Source: Oerskovia turbata
Lineage (GTDB): Bacteria; Actinomycetota; Actinomycetes; Actinomycetales; Cellulomonadaceae
NCBI RefSeq assembly: GCF_000718325.1
Contig: NZ_JOFV01000019.1
Span: forward strand, 3,449 to 67,448
Reading direction: 5' to 3'
DNA: 64,000 nt
Shown here: one piece after another, positions 17,726 to 26,832 of the stretch
Numbering within the stretch: position 1 is the first letter of the stretch
Layout: every line of letters starts with the position of its first letter
The notes under the pieces: generated by a model
Database searches by the model: none
The model's input: only the letters and a program-made list of their open reading frames with translations
What the model was told of the DNA's origin: nothing
Program-made: the position numbers and the translations under genes

Positions 17726-19377
17726 TGGTCCTCCGTGGAAGTCTGCGCAGGTGCGGGCGTCGTCGCCAGGGTGTCGACGAGGTGGTTCGCGTGCTGCTCG
17801 AGCCGCGCGAGCGAGCCGGGCGCAAGCGGCGACTGCCACGCCTGGTAGGCGCCTCGCACGTACGCCTGGTCGGTCGGCAGGTAGACGAAGCCGGGGCCGT
17901 TGGTCAGGTTCGCGACCACCACGGGGTGGTCGCCCGCGTGCTCGCGGACCGTCCGCTGGAAGCGCGAGTAGGCCTCGCCCGGGTGCGCGACGAGGAACCC
18001 GTCCCCGATCTGCCACACCCACGTGGGGTGCTCGACGGTCGGGCCGGTCACGTAGCCGTCGCGCAGGTTGCGCGCGCGGCGCAGCCGCTCGTCACGGCTG
18101 CGCGGGTCGATGTCGGCCCACTCGGCCTCCATCTGCGCGAGGCTCGGCAGGTCCCGCAGGTCCAGCACGACGGCGTCGCTCACCGCGCGCAGCACGCGCG
18201 AGCTCTCGACGGGGCGCGGCTCCCACAGGCCCAGCGGTGCTCCGGACTGCACGACGTGCGTGAGCTCGAGGGCCGTCCCAGGGGGCGGCAGCTCGGCGAG
18301 CGCCGCGAGGACCGCGTGCCCGAGCGAGAGACCGTGCCGGTCGGCGACCGCCACGTCCCCCGTGTACTGCTCGCGCGGCGCCAGCTCGCCCGAGGCGCCC
18401 TGGAGGAACGCGACGGGCGCCCCGGTCGCCTCCTCGACGAGGTCACGCATCGCGCCCACGTAGTCCGGGGAGACCAAGGTGTTCTGCCACGCGAGCGTCG
18501 TGGGGTGGCACGCGTAGTTGACGACGGTCGCGAGGGGCGTCGTGGTCGGCAGAGGCTCTCCGGGGGCGGCGGGCTCGACCCGGCTGAGGCGGCCGATCAC
18601 GACGGTGTCGTCGGTCGCGTCCTGCGGAACCGTCGGGTTGAAGCCGATCACGGGGAGCCCGAAGTCCTCGGCCACGTCCGCCGTGGCGCACGACGCGCCG
18701 GGGTCCGTGTCCACGTGCTTGCCGGGCGCCGTGTCGACGGGTTGGCCGTGCGACCCGCCCGCGCCGAGGATCAGCTCGCGGTCCGCCGCGAGCGAGCACC
18801 GTCCCGTCGTCCACTCGAGCGTCGCGGGGGCGAGCGTGGCCACGGCCTCGCGGCCCGCGTCGACGGCCTGCACCGCGAGGTGCTCGAGGTAGGCGGGGAC
18901 GAGCTCGCCACCTTCGAGGTCGGCGTCGTGGCTGCACAGCACCGGGCCCGCGTGCGTGTGGGACAACGAGATGAGCAGCCGCTCGGGCGGCAGGCCGAGG
19001 CCCGCGAGGACCGCGTCCCGGACGCCGCGCTCGTCGTCGACGCGGCGCCACCACGTGGCGTCCACGGTGATCATCACGAGCGGTTCGCCCCGGGGGGCAC
19101 CGGTGCGCTCGGGGTGCGCGGCGCCATCGGGCGTGCCGACCTGCGCGGGGCGAGCGGCGCCGTCGGGCGTGCGGCGCGACGGCGAGGTGCCGGCCGACTC
19201 CTGCGCGAGGGCGATCGCGGTGAGGGTCATCGTGCGGTGCGTGCCCCGGGAGGCGTTCCAGTCGGCGGGCCCCCAGTTGCGGGCGCGGATGCCCACGGGC
19301 GGCGTGACGTCGCGGCGGGCTACGCCTGCCAGTCCGCGGAAACCGGGCACCGTCACCCGGTCGTGCAGGGACACCAT
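17722..19377 (-). CDS. Neutral/alkaline ceramidase-like hydrolase domain protein
   Basis: This 551-residue protein resembles the N-terminal catalytic domain of neutral ceramidases: GVARRDVTPPVGI at the start, ISLSHTHAGP and NYACHPTTL carrying the zinc-binding His residues, and FLQGASGEL. No signal peptide is visible, so it is probably cytoplasmic and not a true lipid hydrolase. Such proteins recur in bacterial carbohydrate loci without known activity. A 40-residue low-complexity insert at about 60-100 contains TPDGAAR and TPDGAAH, encoded by tandem copies of the short repeat. GAGGAGGA precedes the ATG, and an operator lies 34 bp upstream. It is the first gene of the four-gene operon. Confidence 0.8.
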   Translation of the reverse strand: MVSLHDRVTVPGFRGLAGVARRDVTPPVGIRARNWGPADWNASRGTHRTMTLTAIALAQESAGTSPSRRTPDGAARPAQVGTPDGAAHPERTGAPRGEPLVMITVDATWWRRVDDERGVRDAVLAGLGLPPERLLISLSHTHAGPVLCSHDADLEGGELVPAYLEHLAVQAVDAGREAVATLAPATLEWTTGRCSLAADRELILGAGGSHGQPVDTAPGKHVDTDPGASCATADVAEDFGLPVIGFNPTVPQDATDDTVVIGRLSRVEPAAPGEPLPTTTPLATVVNYACHPTTLAWQNTLVSPDYVGAMRDLVEEATGAPVAFLQGASGELAPREQYTGDVAVADRHGLSLGHAVLAALAELPPPGTALELTHVVQSGAPLGLWEPRPVESSRVLRAVSDAVVLDLRDLPSLAQMEAEWADIDPRSRDERLRRARNLRDGYVTGPTVEHPTWVWQIGDGFLVAHPGEAYSRFQRTVREHAGDHPVVVANLTNGPGFVYLPTDQAYVRGAYQAWQSPLAPGSLARLEQHANHLVDTLATTPAPAQTSTEDQ

Positions 19378-19410
19378 GGATCCTCCTCGAGCCTGTGCGT
19401 CAACCCTCGA

Positions 19411-19422
19411 ATGCTATAGCAT
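19411..19422. promoter_or_regulatory. Operator copy 3, ATGCTATAGCAT
   Basis: This perfect palindrome is identical to copy 1 and lies 34 bp upstream of the ceramidase-like operon. It is also 175 bp upstream of the GntR regulator gene on the other strand, so it may serve autoregulation too. Confidence 0.8.
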
Positions 19423-19597
19423 GCAGTGAAGGGGCGAGCCGTCCGGTGGCCCTTCACCTCGAAGGTGGCACAACGGTGCGCCCCGCGCAGACCTCACCCC
19501 CCGGCACGCACTGCGGGCGAGGAGCCGGGCCCAGTTCGCCGACCGCTATCCTTCGGGGCACCTCCCGGATCGGACCGCAGAACACTACGGAGAACCC

Positions 19598-20314
19598 ATG
19601 GCGCTCAAGAGCGTGCCCGACCTGAACGTCGCCGACCGCGTGACCGTCGAGCTGCGAGAGGCGATCTTCAGCGGCGACCTCGCGCCCGGGTCACGCCTCG
19701 TCGAGCGCAAGCTCGCCGAACGCCTCGGCACCAGCCACATCCCCGTGCGCGAGGCCCTCACCCGCCTCACCGAGGAAGGGCTCGTCGAACGCCTCCCCCA
19801 CCGGGGCGCCCGCGTCGCCGCGCTCACGAGCCGCGACCTCGAGGAGATCTCGAGCCTGCGCACGCTCCTGGAGCAGTTCGTCGTCGTGCGCGTGCAGGCC
19901 GAGTGGGACGCCAAGACCGAGGCACGCCTGCGCAAGACCGTGCAGCAGATGGTCGACGCCGCCGAGCGCGGCTCCTCGGCCCGCGTGTTCGAGCTCGACC
20001 GCCGCTTCCACGAGCAGCTCTGGGAGCTCGCCGACCACCGCATGCTCATGACCATCACGTCCCAGCTCCGTTCCCGGATCACGGGCTTCCTGCGCGCCGC
20101 GAACGTGGCGCTCGACCCCGAGGCCCGGGTCGCGCACGCCGAGACGCACCACCTCATCATCGACGCGATCGCGAGCGGCGACCCCGAGCGGGCGCGCGCC
20201 GTCATGGCCGAGCACATCGGCGAGGCCGCGGCACGGCTCGAGAGCCACACCGAGGACGCCGACGTCGCCGAGGAGCCCACGGTGGAGGCGGAGTCCGAGG
20301 CCGGGGGCGCCTGA
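19598..20314 (+). CDS. GntR-family regulator, FCD subgroup; likely repressor of the catabolic island
   Basis: This 238-residue regulator has an N-terminal winged helix (RVTVELREAIFSGDLAPGSRL, then GTSHIPVREALTRLTEEGLVER, residues about 12-70). An all-helical FCD ligand domain follows (LRTLLEQFVVVRVQ, ELDRRFHEQLWELADH, HAETHHLIIDAI), with Asp/His positions typical of metal-containing FCD pockets. FCD proteins usually bind sugar acids or other carboxylates. GGAGA precedes the ATG. It lies in the centre of the island and is the only DNA-binding protein between 9 and 35 kb, so it is the natural candidate to bind the six TGCTATAGC palindromes. That assignment is inference. Confidence 0.9.
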   Translation: MALKSVPDLNVADRVTVELREAIFSGDLAPGSRLVERKLAERLGTSHIPVREALTRLTEEGLVERLPHRGARVAALTSRDLEEISSLRTLLEQFVVVRVQAEWDAKTEARLRKTVQQMVDAAERGSSARVFELDRRFHEQLWELADHRMLMTITSQLRSRITGFLRAANVALDPEARVAHAETHHLIIDAIASGDPERARAVMAEHIGEAAARLESHTEDADVAEEPTVEAESEAGGA

Positions 20315-20344
20315 CCGAGGAGGGGTCGTCGTGCCGTCGCTCGC

Positions 20345-20406
20345 GTCGAGCGTGCAGTTCGGGTGGTCACGCACCCGGTCCTGACAGCCCGAACGTCACG
20401 CTCGAC
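20345..20406 (+). terminator. Long imperfect inverted repeat after the GntR gene
   Basis: Two 19-bp arms (20345-20363 and 20388-20406; 17 of 19 pair) start GTCGAGCGTG and enclose a 24-base loop, 30 bp past the stop. It probably terminates the regulator gene. The rest of the 494-bp gap to the next gene holds repeat copy B, operator copy 4 and no convincing coding region. Confidence 0.6.
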
Positions 20407-20523
20407 GATCATCAGGCCAGGCGGGCCTCGCAGGACACGTCGAGGAGAGCGTCGAGCACCTCGACCGTCGAGCCACGCACGACGTCGGGCGCCCGCTCCT
20501 CGCACCGGGGACGGTGCGGCGAT

Positions 20524-20619
20524 CGTCGAACATGCGCAGAGCGCTCCTCGAACATGCGGTGGGCGTCGGAATCGTGGCGATTCACGACGGTAACCACATG
20601 TTCGGCAGCGAGGGGGGAC
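20524..20619. repeat. Dispersed palindromic element, copy B (degenerate)
   Basis: This copy has the same layout as copies A and C with more changes: TCGAACATGCG twice, GGGCGTC, a spacer, then a degraded right arm ending ACATGTTCGGCAGCGAGGGG. It is intergenic. Confidence 0.75.
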
Positions 20620-20717
20620 GGTCGAGGGATGGACACTTCGTGCGAGGTCCAGCCCGACCTCGCACGTGCTTCGTTGCCGTGCATCGTTCACTCGAGAACG
20701 TGGATGCGAGACTATTC

Positions 20718-20729
20718 TTGCTATAGCAA
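20718..20729. promoter_or_regulatory. Operator copy 4, TTGCTATAGCAA
   Basis: This perfect 12-bp palindrome abuts a possible -10 element TATTCT (20713-20718). It lies 79 bp before the acetyltransferase start. The placement fits repression by blocking RNA polymerase. Confidence 0.8.
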
Positions 20730-20808
20730 ACCGTCAAGGCGAAGCCGCCGACCGCCCCGCGCGCGCCGCCTCACCTGCACCGACGCACCCCGCTCATCGA
20801 GGAGCCCC

Positions 20809-21870
20809 ATGGAACTGCGCACCGTGACCCCCGCCGACCTCCCGTCGCTGTACGCGCTGTGGGCCATGGCCTTCGATGCCCCGCTCATGGTCCCGGTCTA
20901 CGAGACCGACCCCGGCCGGCTCGACCGTACGGTCGTCGCGATCCTCCCCGGCCCGACCCCCGCCGCGGACCGCGTCGTCGCCTCGGTCTGCTGGACCCCC
21001 CGCACGCTCGTCGGCCTCCCGGGCCCCGACGGGGCGACCACCACGCTCACCGTGGGTGGCGTCGCGAACGTCGCCTCGGCGCCGGACATGCGCGGGCGCG
21101 GCCTGATCCGTCTCGCCCTCGCCGAGGCGGTCGCACGCATGGACGCCGCGGGCATGGACGCCTCGCTGTTGTTCACGGGCACCCCGGGCGTCTACCGACC
21201 GAGCGGCTGGGAGACCTTCGAGGTCCCCGTCACCCGCGGCCTCCTCCTGCCCGACGGCGCCGCTCGCCCCGAGCGGCCCGGCTCGACCGGGGTCGTCGCT
21301 CACCACGAGCGCTCGCCCCGTGCGAACTCCCCCGTCCCCACGACGTTCCCCGCCTGGGACGCCGACCTCCCGTGGCAGGACCTCGCGACCCTGCACGACG
21401 CGTTCCACGCCGCCCCCCTGACCACGCGCCGCACGGCCGAGCACTGGGAGCACCGGATCCCCCTCTGGTACTCCGCGGCTGAGCTCCTCACGGCGCGGCG
21501 CCCCGACGGGTCGATCGTGGGCTACCTGGTCGTGGAGGTCGAGGGCGAGGTGCTGCGCGTGCGGGAGCTCGCCGTCGGGCCTGGTGACGCGACGGCGCCC
21601 GAGCGGCGCGGGGCGCTCGACGTGCTCGCGCGCGCCGCCCGTTCGCTGGCCCGCGAGCGCGGGGCGACTCGCGCAGAGGTACGCCTGCCGCGCGTCTCGG
21701 CCGCGGCGGCGCTCACCGACGCGCTGCTCGCACGGGGCGGTCGCGAGACGGCGTCGGACGCGACGGGCATGCTGCGTCCGGTCCTGCGTTCGACGGCGGA
21801 GATCGACGCCCTGTGCGCCACGACGAGCGGCCCCACGGCGGGCTTCCACTGGCCCGGGGACTACCTGTGA
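20809..21870 (+). CDS. GNAT acetyltransferase of the Eis-like type
   Basis: This 353-residue protein has an N-terminal GNAT domain. VANVASAPDMRGRGLIRLALAEAVARM gives the acetyl-CoA loop MRGRGL near residue 97, followed by LFTGTPGVYRPSGWE. A second acetyltransferase-like half follows (VGYLVVEVEGEVLRVRELAVG). This two-lobed arrangement resembles Eis-type enzymes. The linker contains [13 protein letters not shown], encoded by the short repeat. GGAG precedes the ATG. Its own operator suggests it belongs to the sugar regulon, where it could acetylate a sugar or amine intermediate; the substrate is not readable. Confidence 0.8.
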   Translation: MELRTVTPADLPSLYALWAMAFDAPLMVPVYETDPGRLDRTVVAILPGPTPAADRVVASVCWTPRTLVGLPGPDGATTTLTVGGVANVASAPDMRGRGLIRLALAEAVARMDAAGMDASLLFTGTPGVYRPSGWETFEVPVTRGLLLPDGAARPERPGSTGVVAHHERSPRANSPVPTTFPAWDADLPWQDLATLHDAFHAAPLTTRRTAEHWEHRIPLWYSAAELLTARRPDGSIVGYLVVEVEGEVLRVRELAVGPGDATAPERRGALDVLARAARSLARERGATRAEVRLPRVSAAAALTDALLARGGRETASDATGMLRPVLRSTAEIDALCATTSGPTAGFHWPGDYL

Positions 21871-21932
21871 CGCGACCGTCGGCGCGGTTCCCCAGGCGGG
21901 CTCGGCGGACCTGGCGAGTCGTCACCAACCTC

Positions 21933-21961
21933 TTGACATTGCTATAGCACCGGCCTAGTCT
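21933..21961 (+). promoter_or_regulatory. Promoter of the beta-helix genes with operator copy 5 in the spacer
   Basis: TTGACA (21933-21938), a 17-bp spacer and TAGTCT (21956-21961) form a good -35/-10 pair. The palindrome TTGCTATAGCAC (21939-21950) fills the spacer, so a bound repressor would exclude RNA polymerase. This is the clearest promoter-operator arrangement of the six. Confidence 0.8.
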
Positions 21962-22168
21962 CCGGGAGATGCCCGATTCATCCGGACGCAACGAAGCGCA
22001 TCCATCCTGCTGTCGCGGCCTGCCGCGCCCAGCCTGAACCGTCCCTCTCGCCCCGTCCCCGGTCACCGCAGCCCCGGCCCGCCGGACTCCACCCGCACTC
22101 CCCCGTTGCCGCGCGTCGGCCACGCCTGAACGGACCCGTCTCATCGACTCGTCCGAAGGGTGACCCAC

Positions 22169-24445
22169 GTGAAGACCCCCCTGACTGCCCGCGAGAGCGC
22201 GGCAGCGCCACACCTCTCCCCCGACTCCGACACCACCGCCCCCTCGCGCCGCGGCCTGCTGCGCGTCGCCGGCATGGGCGCGCTGGCCGCGACCGCGTTC
22301 GCGCTGTCCACGAGCACGACGCCCGCGGCGCTCGCCTCGCCGCTGGGCCTGAGCAAGGACAGCGAGCCCGACGACGAGCTCACCGTCGCGACGTCGGTCG
22401 CCCAGCTCGTCGGCTGGCGCGCCAAGAAGATCGACCACGGCACCGTGGTCCGGCTCCTGGGCCACGCGACCCCCGGCGACGGCGCCGCACGCCTCGTCCG
22501 CTACGACGCGAAGAGCACCGCGACCCCCAACGGAGGCACGGTGCTGGCGCCGCAGGACCTCGGTGCGGCCGGGCTGGGTCCTGGGCGGTGGCACACGCTC
22601 CACACCGGCACGGCCGACTTCCGCTGGTTCGGGATCTTCGGCGCCGACGCCCCCACGGGCCGCGCCGACGACGCGCTCGACGCCCTCGTGAACGACCCGA
22701 CCGTGAGCCGCATCGAGGGGCACACCGACCTCAACTTCGTGCGCCGCCACACCTACGCACGCTCGCACCTCGAGCTCGACTTTGGCGGCCGGACCGTCAC
22801 GACCGAGGGCATCGAGCGCAACGCGCACGACAACCCGTTCGGCGCCGTCATGTTCTTCCAGGGCACCGTCACGGACGTGACCCAGCAGCGCACGCTCACC
22901 CAGACCATGCCCGACCAGCGCGACGTGTTCGAGGTCGCGGACTCGTCCGCGTTCGCGGTCGGCGACTGGTGGACCGTGCAGGTCGACCCGAGCCCGGGCG
23001 GCGGACGCGACGAGCGTGAGCTCCAGCGCCTCGTGCAGGTCACCGAGGTCGTCGATGCGGCGCACGTGCGAGTCAACTACCGCAACGGCTGGGAGCTCGC
23101 CCCGGGCCGCGTGCTCGAGTGGCGCAAGGTCGTGCCCGTCGAGCAGGTCCACGTGCGGAACATGACGTTCGTCGGGGCCGGCCCCTACGACGGCCCACTC
23201 AACGGGGAGCTGCCCGACGACCGCGAGCTCAGCGGCTCGCACCCGGTCGCGTACGAGTTCGCGGTGCGCTGCGACGTCTCGGACGTGCACGGCTCCAGGA
23301 CGTGGTGGCCCGTCATCATGCGCCGCTGGAACACGTTCTTCGCGACCGAGCGCTGCTCGGTCGCGAACCCGCCCACGGTCTTCTACGGCGGCGCGGGCTA
23401 CCTCACGCAGCAGATCTACTGCCTGTACGGACGCGTCGCGGACTGCCGCTCGCACAACGCGCGCCACCTCAACGACCTCACGGCCTCGGCCTACTGCCTC
23501 GTCGAGAACTGCCACGGCGACGGCGACGACCAGGGCGGCAACCCGTTCACGACGCACGGCCAGTACGAGCACGACCTGGTGTTCCAGGGCAACAGCGGCC
23601 TCATGGACATCGCCAACTCGGGGGCGCAGTGGGGCATCAGCGCCAAGCGCATCACGGTCAAGGGACACGTGGCCTCGTGGTTCACGGTGAGCACCAAGAT
23701 CACCGACCTGACGCTGGAGGACGTGCACGTGGTCGCGCGCTCGACGTTCGACCAGCAGGGCAGCCTCACGGTCAACGCCGACGGCGTGCAGATGCGTGGG
23801 TGCACCGCGTCGTTCTTCGCGGTCGCGCAGCGGTCGAACCTGTCGAAGCGGCCCAACGTCATCGAGGACTGCCACTTCTCGCTGCCGGTCGCCAGCGTGC
23901 TGCACCAGACGCCGGTCGCGAACCCGGTCCACTTCGTCCGGACGAGCTTCACCGGGTTCGACGGCACGATCCTGCGCGGCGCGGGGCCCGTGACGTTCAC
24001 CGACTGCACGTTCGTCGGCTCGACCGACGAGGCCTCCCCCGCGGCCCCCGCGCTCGTCGGGTCGGCCGACGTCACGATCAGCGGCGGGACCCTCACGGGC
24101 GCGGGCATCCGGCTCAGCGGGGTCCGCGACCAGCGGCTCACGGTCCGCGGGGCGAAGGTCACCGGCACGACGACGGCGGGCGCCCTGGTCTCGCGGGCAC
24201 CAGGCCCCGGGACGGTCCAGGTGGACCTGCGGGGCGCGACGCTCGCCGCGAGCGGGACCACCGCCCACGTCGCCCTCGCGGGCACCGACGCGCTGACCGC
24301 GGTCGGCTCGCGCCTGCGCGGCGGCCGCTACGACCTGGCACCGACCACGCGCGTGCTCCAGTCCGGCTGCGTCGAGCAGGGCGTCGACCGCACCGGCTTC
24401 CCCGAGGGCGACCACGTCCTCGTCACCGACCCGCTCGCGCTGTGA
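22169..24445 (+). CDS. Tat-exported right-handed beta-helix protein 1
   Basis: This 758-residue protein has a twin-arginine signal (SRRGLLRVAGMGALAATAFAL, residues about 26-46) and an Ala-rich cleavage region. A domain beginning SVAQLVGWRAKKIDHGTVV and GDGAARLVRYDAK resembles the N-terminal module of pectate-lyase-fold and tailspike proteins. A long right-handed beta-helix region (about 200-740) is seen in repeated short strands with Asn and Asp turns, and conserved blocks such as HGQYEHDLVFQGNSG. The start at GTG 22169 fits the GAAGG ribosome site. Many proteins of this fold are polysaccharide lyases or hydrolases, so a secreted polymer-cleaving role is inferred, not shown. It is a paralogue of the next gene. 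Confidence 0.8.
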   Translation: MKTPLTARESAAAPHLSPDSDTTAPSRRGLLRVAGMGALAATAFALSTSTTPAALASPLGLSKDSEPDDELTVATSVAQLVGWRAKKIDHGTVVRLLGHATPGDGAARLVRYDAKSTATPNGGTVLAPQDLGAAGLGPGRWHTLHTGTADFRWFGIFGADAPTGRADDALDALVNDPTVSRIEGHTDLNFVRRHTYARSHLELDFGGRTVTTEGIERNAHDNPFGAVMFFQGTVTDVTQQRTLTQTMPDQRDVFEVADSSAFAVGDWWTVQVDPSPGGGRDERELQRLVQVTEVVDAAHVRVNYRNGWELAPGRVLEWRKVVPVEQVHVRNMTFVGAGPYDGPLNGELPDDRELSGSHPVAYEFAVRCDVSDVHGSRTWWPVIMRRWNTFFATERCSVANPPTVFYGGAGYLTQQIYCLYGRVADCRSHNARHLNDLTASAYCLVENCHGDGDDQGGNPFTTHGQYEHDLVFQGNSGLMDIANSGAQWGISAKRITVKGHVASWFTVSTKITDLTLEDVHVVARSTFDQQGSLTVNADGVQMRGCTASFFAVAQRSNLSKRPNVIEDCHFSLPVASVLHQTPVANPVHFVRTSFTGFDGTILRGAGPVTFTDCTFVGSTDEASPAAPALVGSADVTISGGTLTGAGIRLSGVRDQRLTVRGAKVTGTTTAGALVSRAPGPGTVQVDLRGATLAASGTTAHVALAGTDALTAVGSRLRGGRYDLAPTTRVLQSGCVEQGVDRTGFPEGDHVLVTDPLAL

Positions 24446-24501
24446 ACAGCACGAGCTCCCCCTGCCCACCCGGAAGAACCCCTGATGAAAGGCCCTTGCA
24501 G

Positions 24502-26745
24502 ATGACGAACCTCATCACGTCCGGACAGACCCCCGACGAGCCGGCGACGACGCCGACCTCGCCCCGCCAGGCCCCCACGGTCGAGGCCCCCTCCCGCCGC
24601 AACCTGCTGCGCGTCGCCGGGATCGGCGGCCTCGTGGCCGCCGGCGCCCTGATGGGCACGCACTCGGCTGCAGCCGCCGCGGCGCCGTCGGGCGTGCTGC
24701 CCCTGAAGAAGGACGAGCCCGACGACGAGGTCCTCGTCGCGTCGTCCGTCGCCCAGCTCGTGGGCTGGCGCGCGAAGAAGATCGACGACGGGACCGTCGT
24801 CCAGCTCCTCGGCCACGCGACCCCCGGCGACGGTGCCGCACGCCTGGTCCGCTACGACGCGAAGAGCGAGGCGGCGGCCAACGGCGGCACCGTGCTGGCG
24901 CCCAAGGACGTCCAGGGGAAGGGGAGGTGGCACACCCTCCACGCGGGCACCGCGGACTTCCGCTGGTTCGGGCTGTTCGGGAAGGACACCCCCGCCGACG
25001 ACGCGCTCGACGCCCTCGTGAACGACCCGACCGTGAGCCGCATCGAGGCGCACTCCGACCTCAACTTCGTGCGCCGGCACCGGTTCACTCGCTCGCACCT
25101 CGAGCTCGACTTCGGCGGGCACACCATGACGACCGAGGGCATCGAGAAGGCCGGGCAGGACGACCCGTTCGCGGCCGTCCTGTTCTTCCGCGGCACCGTC
25201 ACCGACGACGTCCGCACGAACGAGCTCACGGCCGTCATGCCCGAGCTCCGCGACGACTTCGAGGTCGCCGACTCCTCGAAGTACGCCGTGGGCGAGTGGT
25301 ACGCGCTCGAGGTCAACGCCCTCGCGGGCCGGTGGGAGCGCGAGCTGCAGCTCCAGGTCCAGGTCACGCAGATCGTCGACCCGACGCACGTGCGCGTCAA
25401 CTACCTCAACGGCTGGGAGCTCGCCGCGGGGCGCACGCTCACGTGGACCAAGGTCGAGCCGGTGCAGCAGGTGCACGTGCGCAACCTGTCGTTCGTGGGC
25501 GTCGCGGGCGGCGACCAGTACACGGGATCGCACCCGCTCGCGTTCGAGTACGCGGTGAGCTGCGACGTCGAGAACGTGCACGGGGTCGCGACGTTCTGGC
25601 CCCTGGTCATGCGCCGCTGGTCGACGCACTTCACGACGTCGCGCTGCTCGCTCGCGAACCCGGCCTCGATCACGTGGGGCGGCGCGGGCTACCTGACGCA
25701 GCAGATCTACTGCCTGTACGGGCACGTGTCCGACTGCCACACCTCGAACTGCCGCCACCTCAACGACTGGACGGCCTCGGCGTACGGCCTCGTGGAGAAC
25801 TGCCACGGCGACGGCGACGACCAGGGCCCGTTCGTCACGCACGGCCAGTACGAGCACGACCTGACGTACGTCGGGAACTCGGGGCTCATGACGTTCGCCA
25901 ACTCAGGTGCGGCGTGGGGCTCGTCGGCCAAGCGCATCACGGTCAGCAAGCACGTGTGCTCGTGGTTCGTGGCGCGCGTCAAGGTCACCGACCTGACGCT
26001 CGAGGACGTCCAGGTCATCCGCAAGGAGGGCCTCGCGGGCTCGGGCATGCTGTGGGTCAACGCCGACGGCGTCCAGCTGCGCGGCTGCCAGGCCGACGAC
26101 ACGCTCATCGTGTCGCAGGCGTCGAACCGCTCGAAGCGTCCCAACGTCATCGAGGGTTCGCGCTTCAACGTGCTGCCGGGCAGCCCGATCACGCAGGCCA
26201 CCGTGACCAACCCGGTCCACCTGGTCCGCACGACGCTGAACGGGCTGGAGGGTGCGTCGTTCGCGGGCTCGGGGCCCGTGGTCCTGGACCAGTGCACGCT
26301 CGAGGCGGCCGAGGGCAAGGGCACCGTGACGGCGTCGGGCGACCTGACGGTCCGCGGCGGCGTGCTGCGCAACGTCGCGGTCGTCGCGGCGGGCGCCGCG
26401 GAGCAGACCGTGCGGGTGGGCGACGGGGCGCGGCTCGAGGGCTCGCCCGCGGGCGGCACGTTCCTGAGCAGGGCGAAGGCCGACAAGCCGGTCACCTGGA
26501 ACCTGGACGGTGCACGGTCGGTGGCCGCATCGGGTGACACTGTTCACGTGAAGCTAGACACAGGTATCAATCGCTGGTCGGCTGTGGGCTCCACCTTCAC
26601 GGGTGGCCGCATCCAGCTCGCCGACGGAGCGTTCGGCGCAGGCTCCTACCTCCTGCACACCGGCAACGTCGAGGCCTGCGTGGAACGCGTCGCGATCCCG
26701 GCCGACGGTCCGACGGTCTCGACGGCGGGCACGCTGGTGCTCTGA
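24502..26745 (+). CDS. Tat-exported right-handed beta-helix protein 2
   Basis: This 747-residue paralogue is similar to the preceding protein over its whole length. It has a Tat signal PSRRNLLRVAGIGGLVAAGAL (about residues 30-50), the same SVAQLVGWRAKKIDDGTVV module, and the beta-helix with HGQYEHDLTYVGNSG. It differs in a shorter segment around the middle (it lacks an approximately 15-residue loop present in protein 1) and in a divergent C terminus. The ATG at 24502 is preceded by GAAAGG; an in-frame ATG 18 bases upstream is the alternative. It is 56 bp after the first gene and so cotranscribed. A tandem duplication with later specialisation is likely. Confidence 0.8.
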   Translation: MTNLITSGQTPDEPATTPTSPRQAPTVEAPSRRNLLRVAGIGGLVAAGALMGTHSAAAAAAPSGVLPLKKDEPDDEVLVASSVAQLVGWRAKKIDDGTVVQLLGHATPGDGAARLVRYDAKSEAAANGGTVLAPKDVQGKGRWHTLHAGTADFRWFGLFGKDTPADDALDALVNDPTVSRIEAHSDLNFVRRHRFTRSHLELDFGGHTMTTEGIEKAGQDDPFAAVLFFRGTVTDDVRTNELTAVMPELRDDFEVADSSKYAVGEWYALEVNALAGRWERELQLQVQVTQIVDPTHVRVNYLNGWELAAGRTLTWTKVEPVQQVHVRNLSFVGVAGGDQYTGSHPLAFEYAVSCDVENVHGVATFWPLVMRRWSTHFTTSRCSLANPASITWGGAGYLTQQIYCLYGHVSDCHTSNCRHLNDWTASAYGLVENCHGDGDDQGPFVTHGQYEHDLTYVGNSGLMTFANSGAAWGSSAKRITVSKHVCSWFVARVKVTDLTLEDVQVIRKEGLAGSGMLWVNADGVQLRGCQADDTLIVSQASNRSKRPNVIEGSRFNVLPGSPITQATVTNPVHLVRTTLNGLEGASFAGSGPVVLDQCTLEAAEGKGTVTASGDLTVRGGVLRNVAVVAAGAAEQTVRVGDGARLEGSPAGGTFLSRAKADKPVTWNLDGARSVAASGDTVHVKLDTGINRWSAVGSTFTGGRIQLADGAFGAGSYLLHTGNVEACVERVAIPADGPTVSTAGTLVL

Positions 26746-26832
26746 CACGGGGCAGCCCCGCCTCGAGCACGGGGTCGAGGCCGTCCACCGTGACCTGACG
26801 ACCTCGTGCTCGGCACCGACGGGTCGACCTGG

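Noticed and set aside
23119..26745. A 1208-codon open frame spanning both beta-helix genes
   Set aside because: The first 460 codons are an off-frame shadow of beta-helix gene 1. Only the part from 24502 is coding.
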